A stretch of DNA of 32,943 nucleotides from JANMZR01 sp031383555. GTDB taxonomy: Bacteria; Bacteroidota; Bacteroidia; Cytophagales; Spirosomataceae. A program made the translations under genes and the position numbers. Below are positions 8,371-14,735 of this stretch, piece after piece (position 1 is the first letter of the stretch; each line of letters starts with the position of its first letter). Location: NCBI GenBank assembly GCA_031383555.1, contig JANMZR010000261.1, positions 1 to 32,943 on the forward strand, read 5' to 3'. The notes beneath the pieces were generated by a model that did no database searches, was not told where the DNA came from, and worked only from the letters and a program-made list of their open reading frames with translations.

Positions 8371-9966
8371 CTAATTCGCTTTCTTGTTAATTTCAGATGT
8401 GAACGCAAAACTAATATCTGGATTATTTTCTATATTCATCCTCAAAATCCATTCAGATTCTGCCAAAAACACATAATTACCATCTTTATCAGTTGCAATT
8501 TGTTGGCCTTTTAGGCGCACAAATTCTTGCAACTTTGCTTTATCTGTACTCGTAATCCAACATGCTTTGGCAATATTTTTGGGGTCGAAACGACATTTAG
8601 CCGAATATTCATGTTCCAGTCTGTATTGAATCACATCATATTGTAACTCGCCAACTGTACCCACAATTCGGCGATTTCCTAATTGATGTTGTGTGAATAG
8701 CTGGGCTACTCCTTCATCAGTCAATTGCAAAATACCTTTCTCCAATTGCTTCGATTTCATGGGGTCTAGGTTAACTAATTCCCTGAATATCTCTGGAGAA
8801 AATGATGGAATGCCTTGATAAAGAAGGTCTTCGCCCTCAGTCAAAGTATCACCAATCTTAAAATTACCCGTATCGTACAAACCTACTACATCGCCCGGGA
8901 AGCCTTCTTCTATTACTTCCTTTTCTTGCGCCATAAAACTATATGGGTTTGAAAACCGAAGATTTTTGTCTAGTCTCACATGATGGTAAAAAGTATTTCG
9001 CTCAAAAGTTCCTGAGCAAATTCTCAAAAAAGCAATGCGATCTCGGTGTTTAGGATCCAAATTAGCATGGATTTTAAAAATAAAGCCAGTGAATTTCTTT
9101 TCAGTTGGCACTACAATTCTTAGATCTGTTTGACGGGCTTGCGTACTTGGCGCAATTTTACAAAAAGTATCCAAAAGCTCCTGAATACCAAAATTATTAA
9201 CAGCTGAGCCAAAGAAAACAGGTGCAATTTTGCCTAAAAGATACTCTTCCCGTTGAAAATCGCCATAAACCCCTTCAATCAATTCAACATCTTCACGCAA
9301 TTGTTTGGCATCACGCTCACCAACTCTTTTGTCCAATTCTTGTGAATTAATATCAACCGCCACAACTTCTTTTTCAATTTTAGTTTTATTGGCTGAAAAC
9401 AAATTAAGTGCTTTATCATACAAATTATACACACCTTTAAAGTCAGAACCAATATTTATTGGCCAAGTCAATGGGCGCACCTGTAGGTTCAATTTTTGCT
9501 CCAATTCATCCAATAAATCAAATGGATATCGGCCCTCTCTATCCATTTTATTGATAAAAATAATTACGGGTGTATTCCGCATACGACACACTTCCATTAA
9601 CCTTTCCGTTTGTTCCTCAACACCTTTTACACAGTCTATTACCAATATTACGGAGTCAACAGCAGTTAAAGTACGATAAGTGTCTTCCGCAAAATCCTTA
9701 TGGCCTGGTGTATCTAATATATTGATTAGCAATTTATTGTATTCAAAAGTCATCACAGAAGTAGCCACCGAAATACCCCTTTGGCGCTCAATTTCCATAA
9801 AGTCGGAAGTTGCCCCTTTTTTTATTTTATTAGATTTTACCGCTCCCGCCGTTTGGATGGCCCCTCCAAAAAGTAGCAGCTTTTCTGTCAAGGTCGTTTT
9901 CCCAGCATCAGGGTGGGATATTATGCCAAATGTGCGGCGTTTTTGTATTTCTTCTTGGATAGTCAT
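8371..9966 (-). CDS. prfC: Peptide chain release factor 3 (GTPase)
   Basis: RF3 uses GTP to recycle RF1/RF2 from the ribosome after peptide release. The protein has 531 residues, close to E. coli RF3 (529). Motifs: P-loop SHPDAGKT, switch I RGISVATSVMTF, DTPGH and NKMD, followed by the RF3-type domains II and III (GELQYDVIQYRLEHEY near the C-terminus). The start at 9966 (MTIQEEIQKRRTFG) is chosen because it aligns with the RF3 N-terminus; an upstream in-frame ATG at 9999 would add 11 residues encoded by an interspersed repeat. The leader carries that repeat, two palindromes and, further up, a terminator. A partial copy of its 3' end lies 55 bases downstream. Confidence 0.96.
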   Translation of the reverse strand: MTIQEEIQKRRTFGIISHPDAGKTTLTEKLLLFGGAIQTAGAVKSNKIKKGATSDFMEIERQRGISVATSVMTFEYNKLLINILDTPGHKDFAEDTYRTLTAVDSVILVIDCVKGVEEQTERLMEVCRMRNTPVIIFINKMDREGRYPFDLLDELEQKLNLQVRPLTWPINIGSDFKGVYNLYDKALNLFSANKTKIEKEVVAVDINSQELDKRVGERDAKQLREDVELIEGVYGDFQREEYLLGKIAPVFFGSAVNNFGIQELLDTFCKIAPSTQARQTDLRIVVPTEKKFTGFIFKIHANLDPKHRDRIAFLRICSGTFERNTFYHHVRLDKNLRFSNPYSFMAQEKEVIEEGFPGDVVGLYDTGNFKIGDTLTEGEDLLYQGIPSFSPEIFRELVNLDPMKSKQLEKGILQLTDEGVAQLFTQHQLGNRRIVGTVGELQYDVIQYRLEHEYSAKCRFDPKNIAKACWITSTDKAKLQEFVRLKGQQIATDKDGNYVFLAESEWILRMNIENNPDISFAFTSEINKKAN

Positions 9967-9976
9967 ATGTTTTTTT

Positions 9977-10001
9977 ACCGCAAGGGCGGGAAGACGCAAA
10001 G
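9977..10001 (-). repeat. Interspersed ~25-base repeat, copy 1 (before prfC)
   Basis: On the + strand it reads ACCGCAAGGGCG then GGAAGACGCAAAG. Two further copies in the window (13978-14000, 25193-25217) share the spaced pattern ACC, CAAAGGC, AAGAC, CAAA. All three are in the same orientation, just upstream of a - strand start codon; here 10 bases lie between repeat and ATG. It is too short and variable to be an insertion sequence. Confidence 0.55.
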
Positions 10002-10012
10002 TTTTAGTGGTA

Positions 10013-10048
10013 TCACAAATTGTGACACCATATAATCACAAACTGTGA
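10013..10048. promoter_or_regulatory. Two tandem 13-base palindromes before prfC (operator candidate)
   Basis: TCACAAATTGTGA (10013-10025) and TCACAAACTGTGA (10036-10048) are near-identical inverted repeats with centres 23 bases apart, about two helical turns, the arrangement expected for two dimers bound side by side. They have no loop, so they are unlikely RNA hairpins. They lie 47-82 bases before the prfC start and after the terminator of the rhamnose genes. The half-sites resemble CRP/FNR-type halves but with a different spacing; the binding protein is unknown. Confidence 0.5.
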
Positions 10049-10060
10049 TAACATATTAAT

Positions 10061-10089
10061 AAAAAAGCCCCCGATAAATCAGAGACTTT
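10061..10089 (-). terminator. Intrinsic terminator after the rhamnose gene cluster
   Basis: On the - strand RNA, AAAGUCUCUGAU pairs with AUCGGGGGCUUU through 12 positions if three G-U wobbles are allowed, and runs into six U. It lies about 130 bases past the stop of the lactate-dehydrogenase-like gene and about 95 bases before prfC. A -7 box at 10111-10118 lies upstream of it, so it may also act as an attenuator for prfC. Confidence 0.65.
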
Positions 10090-10110
10090 GCTAAATGCAA
10101 TAATTAAGTA

Positions 10111-10118
10111 CAAAATTA
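10111..10118 (-). promoter_or_regulatory. Candidate -7 box (TAATTTTG) upstream of prfC
   Basis: TAATTTTG on the - strand matches TAnnTTTG. No -33 TTTG is seen at the right distance. Transcripts from here would run through the hairpin at 10089-10061 before prfC. The flanking AGTACAAAATTA is identical to that at the box before the last gene of the window. Confidence 0.35.
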
Positions 10119-10220
10119 CGGAAATTTAGTGGGATAATTATATTTTACAATCTGTTGATATTTCTTTAATTTTGTCGACGTCAGAAATCAATGAGTTATT
10201 GGTTTAAAAATAATTCATAT

Positions 10221-11366
10221 CTACCTCACTAAAAACCCCGGCAAATCATCAATTTTCCCACAACAAATTTGATCCATCACTTGCTGGAGTTGGATTTTAA
10301 GGCAAGCAATTGCATGTTCACCTCCATCTTTACCCAAAGCTGCTACTGAATACATAAAAGTTCGACCTAAAAAAGCAAATTCTGCTCCCGAGGCCAGCGC
10401 ACGTGCCACATCTGGACCTGAGCGCATGCCTGAATCTATCATTATTTTTATTTTGCCTTTAAATTCCTCTACAATTGGTGCTAGCGATTTTACGGTCGAC
10501 TGAGCAGCATCCAATTGACGGCCTCCATGGTTGGAAACGATGATACCATCTAAGCCCCAATTGATTGCCTTTTCTGTGTCCGAAATTGTTTCTAAGCCCT
10601 TCAAGACCAAGTTGCCCTTCCATCTATCACGCAATTTTTTTACACGGTCTTCACTTAATCGCCCAGAGAAGGTTTTATTCATAAACATGCCCAATTGCTT
10701 CATATTCATACTTTTATCCATGTATTTTTCCATGGTTTTGAAGCTTGGTTGGCCATGATAAAGTGTATTTAAAGCCCAATTGGGATGCAGGCAAATTTGA
10801 ATCATATTGGCCAAGGTCATCTGGGGAGGCATTGCAAGCCCGTTGCGAATATCCCGTGGGCGAAAGGCAAAAGTAGGCACATCCGAAAGCAGAACGAGTG
10901 TTTTACAACCTGCCGCATCCAACCTATCCAAAATATCATCGGTAATTTTTTGCTCAGCTGGGTGATACAATTGAAACCAAAACTTACCTTCCGTAATCTC
11001 AGCAATTCGTTCAATACTTGATGTAGAAACTGTGCTTAATATAAAAGGAATGTTATTTCTAAGTGCTGCTTTTGCCAATATTTCTGGCGCATTGGGCCAA
11101 ATAAGACCTTGGAGACCAATTGGCGAAATACCAAAAGGAGCATCATATTTCACACCAAATAACTCAGTTTCTAATTTGGCTGGGGTATGGGCATTCAAAT
11201 AATAAGGCTTAAGCTCTACCTCACGAATTTCAGAAGTATTTTTTGCCAAATTTACGTCTTCATTACAGCCACCATCCATGTATTCAAACACAAATTTTGG
11301 AATTCGCTTTTTGGCTTTTTTTATTATATCATCTACTCCGGGGTATTTGGGGTTATAGCTCAGCAT
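10221..11366 (-). CDS. lldD: FMN-dependent alpha-hydroxy acid dehydrogenase, probably L-lactate to pyruvate
   Basis: The 381 residues from ATG 11366 (MLSYNPKYPGVDD) form the TIM barrel of the glycolate oxidase/L-lactate dehydrogenase/cytochrome b2 family. Expected active-site residues are present: Tyr29 (FEYMDGG), Tyr134 (FWFQLYHP), Lys256 (LVLKG), and His280 and Arg283 in SNHGGRQLDAA. The FMN-phosphate region DSGMRSGPDVARALASGAEFAFLGR is intact. An ATG at 11426 would add 20 residues without family similarity and a longer overlap, so 11366 is preferred; it overlaps the kinase stop by 14 bases, indicating coupling. As last gene of the rhamnose set, its likely job is to oxidise the L-lactate made from L-lactaldehyde. 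Substrate is inferred from context; glycolate or mandelate cannot be excluded. Confidence 0.85.
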   Translation of the reverse strand: MLSYNPKYPGVDDIIKKAKKRIPKFVFEYMDGGCNEDVNLAKNTSEIREVELKPYYLNAHTPAKLETELFGVKYDAPFGISPIGLQGLIWPNAPEILAKAALRNNIPFILSTVSTSSIERIAEITEGKFWFQLYHPAEQKITDDILDRLDAAGCKTLVLLSDVPTFAFRPRDIRNGLAMPPQMTLANMIQICLHPNWALNTLYHGQPSFKTMEKYMDKSMNMKQLGMFMNKTFSGRLSEDRVKKLRDRWKGNLVLKGLETISDTEKAINWGLDGIIVSNHGGRQLDAAQSTVKSLAPIVEEFKGKIKIMIDSGMRSGPDVARALASGAEFAFLGRTFMYSVAALGKDGGEHAIACLKIQLQQVMDQICCGKIDDLPGFLVR

Positions 11367-12693
11367 TTTCGATTTTTTTTGTTTTAATAATATTTGTAGA
11401 AATTGGGTTTTTGTTCCATTTATCATGTAAAATTAATGCCGCTCCTAATGCGCTTGCTTGTGCAACCTCGGCCGCATAAATGTTTTGAAATGGAAATATA
11501 TTGGATAAAAGATTCATATAGATTTCATTTTTACTAAAGCCACCATCCACATAAATATTTTTCACTTTAGAATTTTTCAAAACCAAACCTGTTGAAAACA
11601 TCTGCTGGCTTATAATATCAGCAATCAATTTATGATAAGCCTCTTCAATATTTTCAAATTGGGAAAGATCCCTTTCATCAAAATCGCATTTGAAAACATC
11701 AATGTTTGTATTTGGGATAAAGGGTTTTATTTTATTAGCATCAAATTTTATTTCTTTATAAAATGAATTTGATACATTAAAATATTCTGCTATTCTTTTG
11801 GATTGATCTTCGTGAAATTGCCCAGCAAAAAGCCGTGCTGCTTTTACCTTTTTACCTTCGAAAGTTAAATAACTCAAACAATCGTTTTTGAGTTCAAAAT
11901 CAGTTAAAACTGAATTATTAAAAGGATTCAAACTAATACACCAAGTGCCAGTTGAAATCAACAAAAAAGGCTCTGTTTCGTATTTCAAATAAGGAATAAG
12001 AGCTGCTGAACTATCGTGAAGGCCGATTCCTATAGTAACATTATCCTTTTCAATTGTAAAATCTGAGGGAGCAATGGGGGCTAATATTTTATCAATTCCC
12101 TCATTTTCGACCCAAGAATGATAAGCCATAATCGTGAAATTCCAAAGATTGGTATGGCAGCCAATACTGGTCACTTCGGAATAAAACTGATTACTAAAAA
12201 CTGAGCTTAAATATTGAGGTAAGTGTAAAGCAAAATGAGTTTTTTTATATACTTCTGGTTTTTTATATTTAATCAACAATAGTTGCATACCTGAGTTTAA
12301 ATTACCCAAAATTGGCGAGGCCGTAACCTTAGGGAACTCAATTTTCCCGCCATTTTTAGTATAAAATTCATTCAAAAGCTCAGCGTTAAACGGTTTTAAG
12401 TAATTATAAAGCGGCGAAACGGGCTTTCCAAATTCATCAATTTGTACAAAAGAAGCCCCGTAGCCTGAAAAGTTCAAAGCTTTAATCTCATAATCAGCTA
12501 ATTGAAGTATTTCCTTCCATGTACTTAATAACCAGCCATTTAACTCCTCAATATTATCACCCATAAACCTATCTTCATCCGGAATTTCAATAGTGTTTGT
12601 AGTTTTTTCAAACACAATTTCATAGGCTTCATTAAATAGGAAGCATTTTTTATTGGTTTTACCGATGTCAAATATGGCGATTACATTTTGCAT
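11353..12693 (-). CDS. rhaB: FGGY carbohydrate kinase, probable L-rhamnulokinase
   Basis: The 446 residues have the two actin-like lobes of FGGY kinases: N-terminal phosphate loop AIFDIGKTNKKCFLF (6-20), GLHDSSAALIPYL and LLISTGTWCISLNPF in the middle, and the adenosine-region motif YVDGGFSKNEIYMNLLSNIF near residue 385, with QASALGAALI after it. The group includes rhamnulokinase, fuculokinase and xylulokinase; sequence alone does not fix the sugar. It sits three bases after the stop of the rhamnose isomerase and overlaps the next gene, so phosphorylation of L-rhamnulose to L-rhamnulose-1-phosphate is the reasonable assignment. The start aligns with the conserved first strand. It completes the link between the isomerase and the aldolase encoded in the same cluster. 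Confidence 0.85.
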   Translation of the reverse strand: MQNVIAIFDIGKTNKKCFLFNEAYEIVFEKTTNTIEIPDEDRFMGDNIEELNGWLLSTWKEILQLADYEIKALNFSGYGASFVQIDEFGKPVSPLYNYLKPFNAELLNEFYTKNGGKIEFPKVTASPILGNLNSGMQLLLIKYKKPEVYKKTHFALHLPQYLSSVFSNQFYSEVTSIGCHTNLWNFTIMAYHSWVENEGIDKILAPIAPSDFTIEKDNVTIGIGLHDSSAALIPYLKYETEPFLLISTGTWCISLNPFNNSVLTDFELKNDCLSYLTFEGKKVKAARLFAGQFHEDQSKRIAEYFNVSNSFYKEIKFDANKIKPFIPNTNIDVFKCDFDERDLSQFENIEEAYHKLIADIISQQMFSTGLVLKNSKVKNIYVDGGFSKNEIYMNLLSNIFPFQNIYAAEVAQASALGAALILHDKWNKNPISTNIIKTKKIENAEL

Positions 12694-12696
12694 AAA

Positions 12697-13971
12697 CTAT
12701 AATCCCGTTGCTATAGTTTTCGAACCTCTTTCTTTTATCAATTGTTCCCTAACATTCACAATTCTAAATAGTTGTATTGGATTTAATGCTGCTCCTACAC
12801 GGAAGCGAGCCTCCGCAACTAGTGCACGAACATCGGTTCGGAAAGCATTTTGTAAAATATCTTGACATTGTGCCACATCGTTATTTTCTCTTGCATTTTC
12901 CAATGTATTTTTATCAATTGAAAGTGCTTGTGCATAGGCCAACATAATGGCTTCAACTGATTGCAAAAGGTCTTCCAAAGGATCTTTTACGTTATGTGAA
13001 GCATCAATCATCCAAGCCAAATCCTTGGCGTGGTTCATTTTTTTAGCGTCCATTCCTGCTACTAATTCGTTGAAAATAAGGAAAAGCTGATATGGTTTCA
13101 TACTGCCAGCCGTTAAATCATCATCGCCATATTTACTGTCGTTAAAGTGGAAGCCCCCTAATTTGCCTTCCATCAAAAGTAAGCTTACAATTTGCTCTAT
13201 GTTTGCATTAGGCAAATGATGCCCCAAATCAACCAAAGTATAGGCCTTTTCGCCTAATTTATTAGCATAAAGCAACGATTGACCCCAGTCGGCTACGGTT
13301 GTTGAGTAAAAATTAGGTTCGTAGCATTTATATTCAACAAACATTTTCCAATTATTAGGCAAAGCAGCATATATTTCCTGCAAACCTTCCAATGTATTTT
13401 CAAAAGCTTTTCTGAAGTTTAACTGACCTGGAAAGCAAGAACCATCTGATAACCAAACTGTTAGTGATTCAGAACCCAAATCTATTCCATGTTTAATTAC
13501 CTCAATATTGTGGTTAACAGCCTGTTTTCTGATGGTTTTGTTTACATTTTGCAATGAACCAAATTTATAACTCAAAGCTTGGTCGGCTTGGTCTTGAAAG
13601 GTATTAGAATTTACGGCATCAAACAATAAATTATGTTGGGCCGCCAAGTTTTTAATTTCCTGAGCATCAGTAGGAATATCCCACGGAATATGCAAAGAAA
13701 TCGCCCCTGACGATCCGTTCAAGGCATGCAATAAACCAACATCTTCAATCTTTTCTTCCAAACTTCTTGGCTCACCACCACCTGGAAAGCGTCCAAAACG
13801 TGTACCACCAGTGCCCAATGCCCATGAGGGTATCGCAATTTGGAATTCAACTAGTTTTTGAATGATTGTTTCAGCATTTGGAATTTCCTGTTTTGAAAAA
13901 TCTAACTTTCGTTGGTGATTTTTGAAATCCTGTTCGTTGGAATCGGATATTTGGGTTTTTGAAATTATCAT
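12697..13971 (-). CDS. rhaI: L-rhamnose isomerase, Pseudomonas stutzeri (RhaI) type
   Basis: Cytoplasmic metal-dependent isomerase converting L-rhamnose to L-rhamnulose. The 424 residues match the P. stutzeri enzyme (about 430) in length and throughout: AIPSWALGTGGTRFGRFPG, ISLHIPWD, DAVNSNTF, ALSYKFGSL, LTVWLSDGS. Metal ligands of the known structure correspond to Glu213 (VEYKCYEP), Asp248 (VDLGHH), His275 (GGFHFND) and Asp323 (MIDASHN), and the substrate residues of YGDDD (281-285) are present. This is not the E. coli RhaA sequence type. Members can act on several aldoses in vitro, but mutarotase, kinase and aldolase neighbours point to rhamnose. The start is the first ATG after the upstream repeat; the N-terminal ~20 residues are variable in the family. 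Confidence 0.93.
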   Translation of the reverse strand: MIISKTQISDSNEQDFKNHQRKLDFSKQEIPNAETIIQKLVEFQIAIPSWALGTGGTRFGRFPGGGEPRSLEEKIEDVGLLHALNGSSGAISLHIPWDIPTDAQEIKNLAAQHNLLFDAVNSNTFQDQADQALSYKFGSLQNVNKTIRKQAVNHNIEVIKHGIDLGSESLTVWLSDGSCFPGQLNFRKAFENTLEGLQEIYAALPNNWKMFVEYKCYEPNFYSTTVADWGQSLLYANKLGEKAYTLVDLGHHLPNANIEQIVSLLLMEGKLGGFHFNDSKYGDDDLTAGSMKPYQLFLIFNELVAGMDAKKMNHAKDLAWMIDASHNVKDPLEDLLQSVEAIMLAYAQALSIDKNTLENARENNDVAQCQDILQNAFRTDVRALVAEARFRVGAALNPIQLFRIVNVREQLIKERGSKTIATGL

Positions 13972-13977
13972 GTTTTT

Positions 13978-14000
13978 ACCACAAAGACGCCGAGGCGCAA
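13978..14000 (-). repeat. Interspersed ~25-base repeat, copy 2 (before rhamnose isomerase)
   Basis: + strand ACCACAAAGACGC then CGAGGCGCAA. Six bases separate it from the isomerase start codon. Same orientation relative to the gene as the copies before prfC and the MFS transporter. Confidence 0.55.
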
Positions 14001-14020
14001 TTTTAATTTTTATTTTTTTT

Positions 14021-14105
14021 TCATTTCGAGCCGTGAAACTGGCGAGAAATCTAACTTATCGTGATAAGATTTCTCGCCAGCCACCTTCGGGGCGGCTCGA
14101 AATGA
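14021..14105. repeat. REP-like long inverted repeat between rhaM and rhaI
   Basis: Outer arms TCATTTCGAGCCG (14021-14033) and CGGCTCGAAATGA (14093-14105) are perfect complements, as are inner arms CTGGCGAGAAATCT (14039-14052) and AGATTTCTCGCCAG (14067-14080). The apex carries CTTATC GT GATAAG. The transcript would fold into a long hairpin inside the rhamnose mRNA. A half copy lies at 25738-25770. No coding potential; it looks like a small non-autonomous interspersed element. Confidence 0.75.
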
Positions 14106-14119
14106 CAAAAAAACTGACA

Positions 14120-14434
14120 CTATTTCATATAAAACACATCTTTCAAAGAAACTGATTTCGGTGAATTATCTTCATTGACCTCCATAATATCAGCCATATA
14201 GGCCCACCATTTTTTCATAATTGGGTGGTTAGGTAAATCATCTAAATTCTCAGGATTTTCAATGGTTAAAACACCGAAAAGTGAATCTGTAGTTTCATCA
14301 AAAAAAATAGAATAATCTTGGATTCCTGCACTTTTAAGCAATTTTTCTAATTCAGGCCAAAGATGGTCATGCCGCTTTTTGTATTCTTCTTTTTGGCCAG
14401 TATTTAGCTTAAATTTAAAGGCTTTTCTTAGCAT
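14120..14434 (-). CDS. rhaM: L-rhamnose mutarotase
   Basis: Interconverts alpha and beta anomers of L-rhamnose so that the imported sugar fits the isomerase. The 104 residues equal the length of E. coli RhaM and align end to end: MLRKAFKFKL, KKRHDHLWPELEKLLKSAGI, then WWAYMADIM and EDNSPKSVSLKDVFYM at the C-terminus. The catalytic His22 is kept in RHDHLWPE, as is the paired Trp of KKWWAYMAD. It precedes the isomerase gene, separated by 148 bases that hold the REP-like hairpin and one short repeat. No own promoter is evident. Assignment is very secure because the family is small and specific. Confidence 0.95.
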   Translation of the reverse strand: MLRKAFKFKLNTGQKEEYKKRHDHLWPELEKLLKSAGIQDYSIFFDETTDSLFGVLTIENPENLDDLPNHPIMKKWWAYMADIMEVNEDNSPKSVSLKDVFYMK

Positions 14435-14455
14435 TGTTTCTCAGAATTAGTTTTT

Positions 14456-14733
14456 TTAATGAGGTTGGCTATTAAAAAATAGAAAAAGAACAATTGGAAT
14501 ATAAATAAAAACAAACAATAAACTATATAAAAACTCTCTTAATTTATCCTTATTCTTTCGGTTCAATAAAATAGAAATTAAAAGGTAAATTATTTGAACT
14601 AATGGTATTCCAACTAAAAATAGAGCAAAGGCAATATCGCCTCCTCCTGATTTATTTAATAAAAAAAAGAAGCTAATATTGATCCTCCTATTGTTATTAA
14701 AATATTTGCCCGAAGTATTTTTGTAATTTTCAT
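14456..14733 (-). pseudogene. Small membrane protein gene, frameshifted in a run of eight T
   Basis: An ATG at 14733, two bases after the aldolase stop, opens 25 codons (MKITKILRANILITIGGSIL ending ASFFY) that stop at TAA just after a T8 run (+ strand A8, 14661-14668). If the run had nine T, the frame would continue LLNKSGGGDIAFALFLVGIP and on to a stop at 14456, giving 92 residues with three hydrophobic segments and the charged loop LLNRKNKDKLREF. Both parts read well, so this looks like one membrane protein broken by loss of one T, by sequencing error, or switched by slippage. No family is recognised. Its place inside the rhamnose cluster suggests membership of that transcript, but no role can be given. 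Confidence 0.7.
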
Positions 14734-14735
14734 AT

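Noticed and set aside
9967..9999. Upstream in-frame ATG giving an 11-residue longer RF3
   Set aside because: The extra codons come from the interspersed repeat and have no counterpart in RF3; ATG 9966 aligns with the family N-terminus.
10013..10048. CRP-type binding site
   Set aside because: CRP needs TGTGA-N6-TCACA; here the halves are TCACA-N3-TGTGA inside each palindrome and TGTGA-N10-TCACA between them.
11367..11426. Longer start for the lactate-dehydrogenase-like protein
   Set aside because: The 20 added residues lie inside the kinase gene and lack family similarity; ATG 11366 gives a normal coupling overlap.
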